From Puia sp. (GTDB lineage Bacteria > Bacteroidota > Bacteroidia > Chitinophagales > Chitinophagaceae), in contig JARLGZ010000269.1 of assembly GCA_031292515.1 (NCBI GenBank), positions 62,001 to 126,000 of the forward strand: 64,000 nt of DNA. Direction: 5' to 3'. A program made the translations under genes and the position numbers. This document shows, one piece after another, positions 42,407-52,900 of this stretch; the first letter of the stretch is position 1; every line of letters starts with the position of its first letter. Below the pieces are notes generated by a model. That model was given only the letters and a program-made list of their open reading frames with translations. It was not told where the DNA came from and made no database searches.

Positions 42407-42497
42407 TTCCGGCGCGGCTTCAACACAGATGAAGCTGGCTATTCCGGCGCACCTTAAAACTCTGAACCTAAGGAGATTCTAAAAGTCTTTAAAAAAT
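42407..42497. other. Remainder of the non-coding 42.0-42.5 kb region
   Basis: The 15-bp direct repeat TGGCTATTCCGGCGC occurs at 42401-42415 and 42436-42450. No gene is seen in 42029-42497; the 62- and 63-aa ORFs lack protein character. Confidence 0.5.
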
Positions 42498-43334
42498 CTA
42501 ACTCTTCTTATTAGTCGGGATCACGACTCCCAGGCTCAATATCATTTCATAAGTCCCGAACGACTGCTTGGCCTTCCCCTCGTACACATTCACCCCTGAA
42601 TAACGGGCATAATCCAGTTTGTTGGAATATTCCAGGTAGACATGCCTGAAGAAAGTAGCGCGAAGAGATCCTTCGGCGCCTGTATTCCAGCCTCCGAATT
42701 GAAAGCCCTGGTGATTGGCTTCACCGAACAGGCTGTTTTGCGTATGTGGGATGACGGGACCTACGCCGAATTTGCCGAGGAAATCCAGTTTCACCTTTTC
42801 ATCATGAGTGTGCAGGATATGCATTTTTTTCGTGACATTGAAAAGCAGGAAGTTCGCGCCGTTGTTGAGGAAATAATAAAAACCGTTGTTTGCATTAAAG
42901 ACGACCATGGAATCTACCTGGCGATGGTTCAACTCGCCCTTGATATGCATGTTCTGATCGGACATGATATATTTGGTGTGATCAAAATTGATCTCAAAGC
43001 CCCATCCTCTTTTATCGTCCAGGAGAAAACCCAGCCGGTAATTGTATTGAGGGATGCTGAGGGCTTCCTGGAACAAGCCCTCGTTCCAGCCTTTATGATC
43101 ATGCGCGGAGACATTGGAAAAGGTATAGTTGTTACCCAGGGAGGGCTGGGATACGTGGAGGCTGCTGCGGGTGTACCACTCGCCGTTATAACCCCAGGAG
43201 GCATAGACTTCCTTGATAAAATGTTTCTTTTTCTTGGGAGGCTGGGTCTGTGAAAAGCCCCTGAAAGAGAGGGCAGCAGCCATAAAGGTCAGTAAAAGCG
43301 CCGGAACACGGAATCCTGTCATTTTTTTACTCAT
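42498..43334 (-). CDS. Exported outer-membrane-type protein (unknown)
   Basis: A 278 aa protein with a signal peptide (VPALLLTFMAAALSFRGFSQ) and a mature region of alternating aromatic/polar strands (YNYRLGFLLDDKRGWGFEINFDHTKY, HVYLEYSNKLDYARYSGV, YEMILSLGVVIPTNKKS) that looks like a small beta-barrel. A basic patch KKKKHFIKEVY follows the signal. It resembles porin-like proteins of Bacteroidota of unknown function. Single gene on the minus strand. Confidence 0.65.
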   Translation of the reverse strand: MSKKMTGFRVPALLLTFMAAALSFRGFSQTQPPKKKKHFIKEVYASWGYNGEWYTRSSLHVSQPSLGNNYTFSNVSAHDHKGWNEGLFQEALSIPQYNYRLGFLLDDKRGWGFEINFDHTKYIMSDQNMHIKGELNHRQVDSMVVFNANNGFYYFLNNGANFLLFNVTKKMHILHTHDEKVKLDFLGKFGVGPVIPHTQNSLFGEANHQGFQFGGWNTGAEGSLRATFFRHVYLEYSNKLDYARYSGVNVYEGKAKQSFGTYEMILSLGVVIPTNKKS

Positions 43335-43466
43335 AACTATCAGAGGTGCAAATACATGTGAATAAACCCGTTTGCGGGTGCGAAATTAGCCAAAAACAGC
43401 CACAATCACACCGGTTAACAACTGATTACCAAATTGGTTCACGGCCTTTCCAAGCCCCATCCGGTG

Positions 43467-46202
43467 TCAAACGTCATATTCCAAAACCGGCCGGAGCCAT
43501 CTCTCTACTTCTTCGAGCGGCATCTTCTTTCGGGCGGCATAGTCCACTACCTGGTCTTTCTCTATTTTTCCGACCCCGAAATATTTGCTTTCCGGGTGGG
43601 CGAAATACCAGCCGCTGACTGAGGAGGCGGGATACATCGCCAGCGATTCCGTCAGGATGATACCGGTATGGGTGGTCGCATCGAGCAGGTCGAACAGCTT
43701 CCTTTTCTCCGTATGATCCGGGCAGGCGGGATACCCGGGTGCGGGGCGGATGCCCATATACTGTTCCTGGATAAGCTGTTCATTGGTCAGGTGTTCGTCC
43801 GTCACATAGCCCCAATATTCCTTTCTCACCTTTTCATGCAGCAACTCTGTAAAAGCCTCGGCCAGGCGGTCAGCGAGCGCCTGCAGGATGATCTTGTTAT
43901 AATCGTCGTAGGCCGCCTCGAATCGTTTGATATGGGGTTCGATCCCTTCGATGGTGACGGCAAAGGCGCCGATATAATCGGTTTCTCCAGGTTCCCCGGG
44001 CTGGCTGGCCGGCTTGACAAAGTCCGCAAGGGAGAGGTTCGGCTGGCCCGGCGCTTTTTTTATTTGCTGACGCAGGCATTCGAGGCGCACTTCTCTCGCT
44101 GAACCCGCTTGCACGGTGAGGGTGTCTTTTCCGTCAGAATTGGCGGGCCAGAAGCCGATCACGCCTCTTGCCTTCAGCCAGTTTTCTTTTACGATCTGCG
44201 CGAGCAGTGCTTGGGCGTCGTTGTAAAGCCGGGTGGCTTCAACGCCCACTTTTTCATCGGTCAGGATCTGCGGAAATTTTCCATGCAGCTCCCAGGCGAT
44301 AAAAAACGGCCCCCAGTCGATATAAGGTACGATGGCGGCAAGATCATAGCCGTCGAAGGCTTTGGTGCCGGTAAACGACGGGGTCACCGGTTTAAAATGT
44401 TCCCAGTCGATGACCGTTTTGTTCGCTTGCGCTTTTGGAAAAGACAGGTATTGTTTGGAGGACTTCTTGTTGCTGAAATCCTCCTTGAGCTTTGTGTATT
44501 CTTTCCGGATGGTCGCTAAAAATTCCGGTTTCTGTTCTTTGTTTAGCAGGGAACCGGCCACCGTCACGCTGCGGGAGGCGTCCAGCACGTGCACGACACC
44601 GTGGTCGAATTCCGGGGCGATCTTTACAGCCGTATGCATACGGGACGTCGTGGCGCCTCCGATCAGCAGCGGAACGCCGAAATCCAGCCTTTTCATTTCG
44701 CGGGCGACGTGTACCATTTCATCCAGGGAGGGGGTGATCAGGCCGCTGAGCCCGATGATCGCCACCTTCTCTTTTTTGGCTGTGTCCAGGATCCTGTCGG
44801 CGGATACCATCACGCCCAGGTCGATGATATCATATCCGTTACAACCCAGTACCACTCCGACGATATTTTTTCCGATATCATGCACATCTCCTTTCACGGT
44901 GGCGAGCAGGATTTTAGCCGCGCCGGCTCCTTCTTCGTTTTTCGTACCCGATTTTTCGTGCGCCAGGCGGCGTTCTTCTTTTTCGGCTTCTATATAGGGG
45001 GTCAGCACGGCAACCGATTTTTTCATGACGCGCGCACTCTTTACGACCTGGGGCAGGAACATCTTGCCGCTGCCGAAAAGATCGCCGACTACATTCATCC
45101 CGGCCATCAGTGGCCCTTCTATGACGTCCAGGGGCTTCGGATATTTTTGTCGCGCTTCTTCCGTATCGGCGTCGATATATTCGGTGATGCCGTTGACGAG
45201 GGCATGTTTGAGGCGTTCCTCTACATCTTTCTTGCGCCAGGCCTCATCTTTTACTTCCACCTTATCCTTGGCCTTCACCGTTTCGGCAAAGGCAAGCAGT
45301 TTGTCGGTCGCATCGGCATGGCGGTTCAGGATTACATCTTCGCAGAGATCTCTCAGGACGGGTTCTATCTCATCGTATACCACCAGCTGACCGGCATTGA
45401 CGATACCCATGTCCATGCCGGCTTTGATCGCATAGTAAAGGAATACGCTGTGCATAGCCTCACGCACGGTCTCATTGCCGCGGAAAGAGAAGGACATATT
45501 GCTGACGCCACCGCTGATCTTCGTGAGCGGCATTTTTTGCTTGATCTCTTTGATGGCTTCGATGAAATCTACCGCATAGTTGTTGTGTTCTTCGATACCC
45601 GTTGCGATGGCGAATATATTCGGGTCGAAGATGATGTCCTGCGGATCGAAGCCCACTTGTTCCGTCAGTATTTTATAGGCTCTCCAGCTGATATCCACCT
45701 TTTTCCGGAGGGTGTCCGCCTGGCCGTTCTCGTCGAATGCCATGACGATCACCGCTGCGCCATAACTCTTGCAGATGATGGCCTGTTCGATAAATTTCTC
45801 CTCTCCTTCCTTCATGGAGATGGAGTTCACTATGCATTTGCCCTGCACGCATTTAAGACCCGCTTCTATGATAGAGAACTTCGAAGAATCGATCATGACC
45901 GGGATCTTCGCGATATCGGGTTCGGCCTGGAGCAGGTTGAGATAGGTCTGCATGGCTTTCTCTCCGTCGAGCAGCGCATCGTCCATGTTGACGTCCAATA
46001 CCTGGGCCCCGTTCTCCACTTGCTGTCTGGCTACGCTCAGGGCTTCTTCATATTTGTTGTCGCGGATAAGACGGGCGAACTTCTTGGAACCCGTCACATT
46101 GGTGCGTTCCCCTACGTTCACGAAATTCGTTTCCGGGCGGATCACCAGCGGCTCGAGACCCGATAACCGGAGAAAAGGCTTGATGATAGTTGTTCCTGAC
46201 AT
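43467..46202 (-). CDS. metH: Methionine synthase, pterin/cobalamin/reactivation part (MetH-C)
   Basis: A 911 aa protein covering MetH domains 2-4. Methyl-tetrahydrofolate domain: [37 protein letters not shown]. Cobalamin domain: [20 protein letters not shown] (the axial His motif). Reactivation domain: [46 protein letters not shown]. The homocysteine-binding domain is absent here and encoded by the upstream gene, 154 bp away. It makes methionine from homocysteine with B12. Complete apart from this split. Confidence 0.95.
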   Translation of the reverse strand: MSGTTIIKPFLRLSGLEPLVIRPETNFVNVGERTNVTGSKKFARLIRDNKYEEALSVARQQVENGAQVLDVNMDDALLDGEKAMQTYLNLLQAEPDIAKIPVMIDSSKFSIIEAGLKCVQGKCIVNSISMKEGEEKFIEQAIICKSYGAAVIVMAFDENGQADTLRKKVDISWRAYKILTEQVGFDPQDIIFDPNIFAIATGIEEHNNYAVDFIEAIKEIKQKMPLTKISGGVSNMSFSFRGNETVREAMHSVFLYYAIKAGMDMGIVNAGQLVVYDEIEPVLRDLCEDVILNRHADATDKLLAFAETVKAKDKVEVKDEAWRKKDVEERLKHALVNGITEYIDADTEEARQKYPKPLDVIEGPLMAGMNVVGDLFGSGKMFLPQVVKSARVMKKSVAVLTPYIEAEKEERRLAHEKSGTKNEEGAGAAKILLATVKGDVHDIGKNIVGVVLGCNGYDIIDLGVMVSADRILDTAKKEKVAIIGLSGLITPSLDEMVHVAREMKRLDFGVPLLIGGATTSRMHTAVKIAPEFDHGVVHVLDASRSVTVAGSLLNKEQKPEFLATIRKEYTKLKEDFSNKKSSKQYLSFPKAQANKTVIDWEHFKPVTPSFTGTKAFDGYDLAAIVPYIDWGPFFIAWELHGKFPQILTDEKVGVEATRLYNDAQALLAQIVKENWLKARGVIGFWPANSDGKDTLTVQAGSAREVRLECLRQQIKKAPGQPNLSLADFVKPASQPGEPGETDYIGAFAVTIEGIEPHIKRFEAAYDDYNKIILQALADRLAEAFTELLHEKVRKEYWGYVTDEHLTNEQLIQEQYMGIRPAPGYPACPDHTEKRKLFDLLDATTHTGIILTESLAMYPASSVSGWYFAHPESKYFGVGKIEKDQVVDYAARKKMPLEEVERWLRPVLEYDV

Positions 46203-46326
46203 CGTTACGGTATCTATTTAAATTTCATTACATCTTCTTATAAACACGTCTCCTATAAGTATCTTCTCATCACTCAAGTATCCACTCTCCAATACACCCA
46301 CTCTCCACCTAACGACTCTTCATCCC

Positions 46327-46361
46327 ACTCACCACTCACCACTCACCACTCACCACTCACA
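46327..46361 (-). repeat. Heptanucleotide array at the metH-N 3' end (5 units)
   Basis: On the minus strand: TGTGAGT then GGTGAGT four times. The metH-N stop codon TGA (46357-46359) lies inside the first unit. Degenerate copies (ACTCTCC, ACTCTTC) continue toward 46257. Confidence 0.85.
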
Positions 46362-47379
46362 ATGGCGCCAGCTCCGTTTCGACGACGGGCAGCTGTCTTG
46401 GCCTGATCTTCTTCACTTGTTCCGCAATATGACGGATATGATCGGGTGTGGTCCCGCAACAGCCCCCTACGATATTTACAAAGCCTTCCTCGGCCCATTC
46501 CTCGATAAAGTGGGCGGTCTGCTCGGGCTGTTCGTCATATTCTCCCATCGCATTCGGCAACCCGGCGTTGGGATAGGCGGAGGTATAACAGGCAGCGATC
46601 TGGCTAAGCTCTTCTATATGGGAGCGCATTTCGACGGCGCCAAGCGCGCAGTTCAGGCCGATGCTGAGCGGCCGGGCATGCATCACCGAAACATAGAAGG
46701 CTTCCAGGGTCTGACCGCTCAGCGTGCGGCCGCTGGCATCGGTAATGGTCCCGCTGATCAGGATGGGTAATTCCTTTTGCTTCGAATCCCGGAAATATTT
46801 TTTGATGGCAAAGATGGCTGCCTTGGCATTGAGCGTATCGAATATCGTCTCGATCAGCAGCAGGTCCACCCCGCCATCGACAAGGCCCTTTACCTGTTCG
46901 TAATAGGCCGCGGAGACTTCATCGAAGCTGACTGCGCGGAAGCCCGGGTTATTCACGTCGGGAGAAAGAGAAAGCGTCTTACTCATGGGGCCGATCGCGC
47001 CCGCTACAAAACGGGGCTTTTCAGGGTTGCGCGCCGTATAGTCTCCCGCTGCCTTCCCGGCAATCTTCGCGGCCGCTACATTCAGCTCATATGACAGGGC
47101 CTCCATATGATAGTCGGCCATGCTGATCGCCTGCGAATTAAAAGTATTGGTCTCGATGATATCGGCGCCCGCTTCCAGGTATTCGCGGTGTATCCCTTCG
47201 ATGATGGCAGGCTGCGTGAGACATAACAGGTCGTTATTGCCTTTCACATCGGTAGGCCAATCTTTAAACCTGTCTCCGCGATAATCTTTTTCTTCGAGCT
47301 TGTGTCTTTGAATCATGGTCCCCATGGCCCCGTCGATGATCAGTATGCGTTCTTTCAGGCAATCCTGGATAGTCTTCAT
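46357..47379 (-). CDS. metH: Methionine synthase homocysteine-binding part (MetH-N)
   Basis: A 340 aa homocysteine S-methyltransferase domain: [44 protein letters not shown], and the zinc Cys pair in [14 protein letters not shown] (~310). Alone it cannot use B12; together with the downstream 911 aa protein it makes a complete MetH. Such a two-gene MetH is known in Bacteroidota. GGAG precedes the ATG. It is the first gene of the pair, behind a ~250 nt structured leader. Confidence 0.94.
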   Translation of the reverse strand: MKTIQDCLKERILIIDGAMGTMIQRHKLEEKDYRGDRFKDWPTDVKGNNDLLCLTQPAIIEGIHREYLEAGADIIETNTFNSQAISMADYHMEALSYELNVAAAKIAGKAAGDYTARNPEKPRFVAGAIGPMSKTLSLSPDVNNPGFRAVSFDEVSAAYYEQVKGLVDGGVDLLLIETIFDTLNAKAAIFAIKKYFRDSKQKELPILISGTITDASGRTLSGQTLEAFYVSVMHARPLSIGLNCALGAVEMRSHIEELSQIAACYTSAYPNAGLPNAMGEYDEQPEQTAHFIEEWAEEGFVNIVGGCCGTTPDHIRHIAEQVKKIRPRQLPVVETELAPL

Positions 47380-47630
47380 ATCTTCTCCTTTTTCCCATCA
47401 TTGCATGGGACGTTTCGTGAATAGATAAAAATACAATCGGCAAGCCGACAGCCTTAAACCTGTTAACGTAATCCGATAAAATGTTGCTGAATACTGTCTT
47501 ACGAGGGAAATAACCGGCTGGTAGGTATTGTGGGATTATTTCAGTCGTTTATTAGTTCAGTTTTTCCTTTCACTTCATCGAAGCGTTAGAACCGGCAGGC
47601 TGAACAATAAACAAATCCGCCTGCCCGAGC
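47380..47630 (-). promoter_or_regulatory. Structured metH leader
   Basis: A ~250 nt leader without a gene. It can form GGCAGGC/GCCTGCC (47625-47619 with 47600-47594) and a 13-bp stem with one bulge, GTTTATT-GTTCAG/CTGAAC-T-AATAAAC (47612-47600 with 47560-47547). The two interleave as a pseudoknot or exclude each other. A small CCCAT/ATGGG hairpin lies just before the ribosome-binding site. No B12-box or S-box consensus recognised. Confidence 0.45.
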
Positions 47631-47634
47631 ACCG

Positions 47635-47642
47635 CAAATATA
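47635..47642 (-). promoter_or_regulatory. -7 promoter box TATATTTG of metH
   Basis: It matches TAnnTTTG; it is the only good promoter in the recR-metH gap. Confidence 0.6.
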
Positions 47643-47696
47643 CGAGGAAATCACGAAACTACCAATGGCCGGTGCCGGACGCCCGTTTGAGGTGCT

Positions 47697-48323
47697 TTAT
47701 TTCCCGGACATATAGTTTTCTACGGGGAGCCGGTTGGTGATGGAACGGGCCAGCGTCATTTCGTCGGCATACTCCAGTTCGCCGCCAAACGCGATGCCAC
47801 GCGCGATCGTAGTGATCCGGGCAGGTATTCCGGCAGCCTGCAGTTTTTTCTGGATATAATAGATGGTGGTATCACCCTGTATATTGGGGTTCAGGGCAAA
47901 GATCAGTTCCTGGATCTTTTCTTTCTGCACACGTGCGATCAGGGGTTCTATCGTCAATTGGTCGGGACCGATGCCGTCAAGGGGAGAAATGATACCCCCG
48001 AGGACATGATAGGTTCCGCTATACTGTTGGGTATTTTCTACGGCGATGACGTCCCGGACATTTTCTACGATACAGATCAGGTCCTGCTTGCGCATGGAAT
48101 TGGAACAGATCGAGCAGATATCACCATCGGCCACATTGTAACAACGTTGACAAAATTTGATCTCCGTCCTCATCTTGATAAGGGTCTCGCCGAACCCCTG
48201 TACAAAGGAAGGCTCCTGTTTCAGGAGATGCAATACCAGGCGGAGCGCGGTCTTCTTCCCGATCCCCGGCAGCTTGGCAAATTCATTGACGGCATTCTCC
48301 AGTAAGACGGATGAAAATTGCAT
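47697..48323 (-). CDS. recR: Recombination protein RecR
   Basis: A 208 aa protein: N-terminal HhH (FAKLPGIGKKTALRLVLHLL), Cys4 zinc finger (CQRCYNVADGDICSICS), TOPRIM domain (LICIVENVRDVIAVENT, YHVLGGIISPLDGIGPDQL) and C-terminal Walker-like part (GIAFGGELEYADEMTLARSI). With RecO it loads RecA at gaps. The start is the ATG at 48323, only four bases after the box TATCTTTG; the ORF-track start lies upstream of the promoter. Confidence 0.95.
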   Translation of the reverse strand: MQFSSVLLENAVNEFAKLPGIGKKTALRLVLHLLKQEPSFVQGFGETLIKMRTEIKFCQRCYNVADGDICSICSNSMRKQDLICIVENVRDVIAVENTQQYSGTYHVLGGIISPLDGIGPDQLTIEPLIARVQKEKIQELIFALNPNIQGDTTIYYIQKKLQAAGIPARITTIARGIAFGGELEYADEMTLARSITNRLPVENYMSGK

Positions 48324-48327
48324 GCGG

Positions 48328-48335
48328 CAAAGATA
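48328..48335 (-). promoter_or_regulatory. -7 promoter box TATCTTTG of recR
   Basis: It matches TAnnTTTG and ends four bases before the ATG, predicting a leaderless transcript. Confidence 0.6.
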
Positions 48336-48398
48336 AGAAATAGCGCCGACCTTGGGGAGAACGCTTCGATACGGGATCATGATACGGGATCATATCCT

Positions 48399-49850
48399 CT
48401 ACAGCGTTATATCCTTGTCATTATCCCAGTTGGCCTTTACATTTATTTTATTACGGATCGTCTGTACCCTTTCAGGCTGCCTGTGTTTACCGATAAACTC
48501 TCCGGGATCCCAGACGCCATTCCTGTTGGCGTCGTAGAGGATACGCAGCTCATATTCCCCGGGTTCGAAAAGCCTGGTCCTGAATATGGGCGAATTCGTG
48601 AAGGGATAGGAGAATTTTATATTGTCGGTCTGCACGAACTGCAGCACGGGATGCCTGGATAAATCCAGGTTACGAAAACGCAGTCTGACCTCCCCGTAAT
48701 CGCTCTCCTTTGTCGTCGAAAAAGAGATCGTATCGGTCTTGAGAAGCTTTCTCCCTGCGGAATCCTGTGCAAATTCCTTCGTGGCGATAATGTGGAACCT
48801 GGTGTCCAGTACATCGAGCCATTTGTAGACGAGGGTGATCCGCTTGTTCGCGGAATCATGGAGGTAGTGATAGTTTCCTAGATCCTTATAATTCTCGTCG
48901 GTAAATCGTATCTGGGCGCTGTCGAAGACTTTCAGGGGGCTGGGAAACTGAAAATAGAGGGTATCCAGCACGTCGAACCGTTCATTTTTGATGGAGGTGG
49001 AAAACTGCAACCGCTTGTCTTTTTCTTTGTCTTTTTCCTTCTGTTTATCGGGCTTGGCGCCGGAACTGCTCTTGGTTCCCGAACTCTTGCCGGATGTTTT
49101 CCCATCGTCTTTTTCAGCATAGGCATAGAGGGTCAGCGGGATACTCGTCGGTCCGACGACGACCGGTGAATCCGCAAAGGCGAACAGGGAGCTCTTCGAG
49201 AGATATCTCCTTGAACCGGCATCGTCTTTCAGGGCATAGAGATAAAAAGTGCCGGGAGCGATATGACGGAATAAAAAATGCCCGGTACTGTCCACCCGGG
49301 TAAAATAGCGCGGCCGCTCTTTCACGACGGCGGAATCGTCTCCGTTCCGGTGCAGCATGACGATCAGCGTGGTGTCCACTTTGCCCGTATTGGCGACGAT
49401 GACCCTTCCGGAATATTCCATCGAGTCCAGGTAATTGCCTGTACTGAAGCTATAGCTGAAATTCTTGAGGATATTGGCTTCGTTTACGTCCCGGATGGCC
49501 TTTCCGAAATCAAGGGTATAGGTCGTATTGGGTTGGAGAGAATCTTTTAACCGTATGGTGACGGTCCGGAGCTTAGACTCCACGATCGGGTTCACCTTTG
49601 GAACCGGAGACACGATGAGGTTCGTATTGACGTCCTTGACATCCACATACTCGTCAAAAGTCAGGACGATCTTGTTGGCGCTGAAGTGAAGGGCAGAGAC
49701 ACGGGGGTTGGCAAACACCAGGCGGGGAGCCAGGGTATCTTTCGGTCCTCCGGTCGGTGGAACGATCACCGCGCAACTCGAATTACCCAGGAAAACGATA
49801 AAGATCGAGGAAAGCAGTATCAGGGAGAACAGGACCTTAAAAAAATTCAT
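48399..49850 (-). CDS. Ig-like domain lipoprotein
   Basis: A 483 aa predicted lipoprotein: signal segment with lipobox-like GNSSC (about residue 26), then CAVIVPPTGGPKDTLAPRLVFANP. Residues ~40-130 form a Big_5/SbsA-type Ig-like domain (IVLTFDEYVDVKD, VTIRLKDSLQPNTTYTLDFGKAIRDVNE), followed by a domain resembling a carboxypeptidase regulatory fold (FLFRHIAPGTFYLYALKDD), a Lys/Ser/Gly-rich linker (~255-285) and a beta-rich C-terminus (EYELRILYDANRNGVWDPGEF). This is a conserved Bacteroidota surface-lipoprotein architecture; function unknown. Confidence 0.82.
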   Translation of the reverse strand: MNFFKVLFSLILLSSIFIVFLGNSSCAVIVPPTGGPKDTLAPRLVFANPRVSALHFSANKIVLTFDEYVDVKDVNTNLIVSPVPKVNPIVESKLRTVTIRLKDSLQPNTTYTLDFGKAIRDVNEANILKNFSYSFSTGNYLDSMEYSGRVIVANTGKVDTTLIVMLHRNGDDSAVVKERPRYFTRVDSTGHFLFRHIAPGTFYLYALKDDAGSRRYLSKSSLFAFADSPVVVGPTSIPLTLYAYAEKDDGKTSGKSSGTKSSSGAKPDKQKEKDKEKDKRLQFSTSIKNERFDVLDTLYFQFPSPLKVFDSAQIRFTDENYKDLGNYHYLHDSANKRITLVYKWLDVLDTRFHIIATKEFAQDSAGRKLLKTDTISFSTTKESDYGEVRLRFRNLDLSRHPVLQFVQTDNIKFSYPFTNSPIFRTRLFEPGEYELRILYDANRNGVWDPGEFIGKHRQPERVQTIRNKINVKANWDNDKDITL

Positions 49851-49878
49851 ACTGTATACTTGTCGGAATAAATATCTG

Positions 49879-49886
49879 CAAACTTA
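49879..49886 (-). promoter_or_regulatory. -7 promoter box TAAGTTTG of the Ig-like lipoprotein gene
   Basis: It matches TAnnTTTG, 28 bp before the ATG. Confidence 0.55.
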
Positions 49887-49992
49887 GGATCTTTCATTCG
49901 TAAATAATTGTTATATCAATGGTCGAATGCCGGGCTTCGCCGGACCGTCGTCCCGCGGTCCTTCTGGCTTCTGGCCTTCACCGGCCGAACGT

Positions 49993-52900
49993 CTATACCT
50001 CTTCTTCCTCCTCTTCATGGATTTCATGGAGGGCAATGGCCAGATCGTTTGTCTTTACAAAATTGCACCAGTGACAATCCGGTTTGCCGCAGCCGGTATA
50101 GAACTCTCTTTTCTGGATCTTTTCCCAGGTTTCGAGAATTTGCCGGGAAACGGCGCGGATATCGTCCGGGGTGATCGTTATTTTTACCTTCCTGTATTCT
50201 TTCTTTTTGTCGGGTTCGACAAAGTCGAATTCGGTACAGGTCACTTTCCAATCCTTTTGCTCGTAGTGGTCTACCAGGATCTTATAGAATACGGCTTGTC
50301 TCCAGTAATCGCCTCCATCCGGCTGCCTGGCCGAGGGCGGGGCCAGCTTGTCCCGGGCTTTCTCTACGTCGCCGGTCTTGTAATCGACGACCGTCACCTC
50401 CTTCCCGGAGAACTCCAGTTTGTCGAGCTTCCCTTTCAACGGGACGCCGTTGACCACTACATTGCGGATATTCCGCTCCACGGCTACGATCTTATTCCAC
50501 TGATCTATATATTTGTCATAATAGTCCGTCAATACCTGCAGCCCATACTCCATCCTCCTGCCAAAAGCCTCGCGGGTAAAGCTTTCCCGGTGACGCCGCA
50601 TATGCCATTCAAAATCCCGGAGCATTTCCTCCCGGGAGGGGAACCGTTCCTCTGCATGGGCTTTCATCTTCTCAAACAGACGTTGCAGCGCGAAATGTAC
50701 CGCCGAACCGAATTCCGTTGCCTCGTTCTTGGGGGAAGGGATACGGATCAGGTTTTTAAAATAGAATTCCAGCGGGCATTTCAGGTAGTTATTCAGAGCC
50801 GTCACATTCATCACGAACTTCTCCAGCATACGGCTGACAAAGGCTTCTTCCGTTTTCGCGATTTCAGGGGCAACGACCTCGCTGAAGGGAAGCGCTTCAA
50901 AGGCTGCCAGGGCCTCCCCTTCGAGTACCGGCTTCTCCACCGGCAATAGATGTTTTTCGAGTATTTCGGCAATAAACCGGGAGGGCTCCAGCTCCTTGCC
51001 GTCATTTTTGAAATGCGGGTAAGAGATAAATAATCGCAACTCCGCCCGGGTCAACGCCACATAAAACAGCCTGCGCAGTTCTTCTTCGTCGGCCGGGGTG
51101 GCTCCCTGGCTAAAAAGCGTATCCGGAAATTTGTATCCGGAACCCGGTTTCCGTTTCTTTTCCCAGGAAGAGGCATTACAGCCGGCGAAAAACACCCATT
51201 CGAATTCCAGGCCCTTGGAGCCATGCGCGGTCAGCAGGTTCACGGCTTTTTCGCTGCCGGCTACCTCGACGAGCGGAATGGAGATCGCGTTGTCTTCCAT
51301 CAGGTCGATCATCTGGACCAGGCCTTCCAGGTCGAGGTCAGGGTCCCGGTGGCTCTCTTCTTTCACAAAATCAAAAAGCGCCGTCAGGATCTGCATCCCA
51401 TCGACCTTGTCGGGCTGTTTCATGATATGGGCGAGGATCCCGGTGTCGCGGACGATATTTTCAAACAACGTCTGCAGCGTCTTGTTGGCGACGTCCCCGA
51501 TCAGTTTTTCCAGGCTGTCGGAGGCTTTCTTCATACCTGGCGGCAATCCTTTGTCGAAGAGGTCCCGCGGCGGCCGGCTGGCCCTTTCGGATAAGAGCCT
51601 CCGTAAAGAGGTCTTGTCTTCCCCGAATTGTTTATCGGCGACTTCGACCGTGAGTTTGGCTATTTCGATGGGGGGGATCGCAAAAAAATCGAAATGCAGG
51701 ATTTCGAACAGCATCTCGTCACCGCCATACGGCGTATCGTGTTCGGCGGCCAGGTAGCGGAGGATCTGGATGATCTTCCCCGCTTCGGGGATCCCAAAGA
51801 GATCCCTGCTGCGTTTACTATAGACGGGTATTTTTTTCAACTGCAGGAACCGGGTCAGCTCTTCCCCGTATCTGTTTTCCTTATAGATAACGGCGATCTT
51901 TCCGGGGGGAATCCCCCTGTCATTGACAAGGCTTTCTATTTGCAGGCAGATGCCCGCCATTTCCTGGCGCTGGCTCGGATATTCCCGTATGACCGGAGGC
52001 TGTTTGTCAGCATCGGCCACGGTCTTGCGGGATATCAGTTCTTTGGACAGACCCGGGAGCTGTCTGACGAGACGCTCCTCGTTATTGTCGATCAGCGTCT
52101 TTGAGATATCCAGGATCGGTTGGGTGGATCGGTAATTGTGGGTGAGCACCACCGTCATGAGATCCTTTTTATAGGAATCCGCGAAGGTGAGCATATTTTC
52201 CACGTTCGCGCCCTGGAAACGATAAATACTCTGGTCATCATCGCCGACGACAAAGACATTCGGGTGATCCCAGTAGCTGATGAGGAGCTCCACAAGCCGG
52301 TTCTGCGTGCCGCTTGTGTCCTGGTATTCATCGACCAGGATATACTGGTATCGTTCCTGGTACTGCGAGAGCAGGTTCTTATTGTTCTCAAAGGCGCGGA
52401 TGACCCAGTTGATCATATCGTCGAAATCGTACCGGTTCCGTTTGCGCATGAGCTCCTGGAAGGCGTCGAATTCGCCGACGGCCGCCCGCAGCTTTGCCAT
52501 CTTTGCTGTTTCCTCTTCTATCTTATCGGTACGCAGGTCCCCCTTTTTAAATTCTTTTGAAGCCCGTTTGGCGATATATTCGTCCCGGAGCGGCAGACCG
52601 GCCAGGTATTCGTCTATCTTATCATTGATAAACGTCGGGCTCCAGCCTTCCTTTTTCATGACGGAGAACAGGCCCTGAAGAGGACCGATCTCGTAGTAAA
52701 CGTCCCCACGATATCTTTTAAGCGGGTGATCCTTGCGGAAGCCGTCGATAAGGGTCTTGAAGAGCTGGATCTTTTCGAGCTCGGAAATGGGGTCCAGGCT
52801 ATTCTTCTCGAACAGGGACAGGTTCTCCTGGATGAGCTCGTTGCAAAATGAGTGAAAAGTATGGATACTGACTTTGTAGGCATCCGGGCCGATAAACGAG

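Noticed and set aside
42121-42482. 62- and 63-aa ORFs in the 42.0-42.5 kb gap
   Set aside because: They lie across inverted repeats, with Arg/Cys-rich or random-like composition.
44589-46166. 525-aa plus-strand ORF
   Set aside because: It is antisense to metH-C in a fixed frame; His/Asp/Gly-rich composition is typical of a shadow of a high-GC gene.
47380-47642. Cobalamin or S-box riboswitch before metH
   Set aside because: No B12 box and no S-box core could be found by eye; kept only as an unnamed structured leader.
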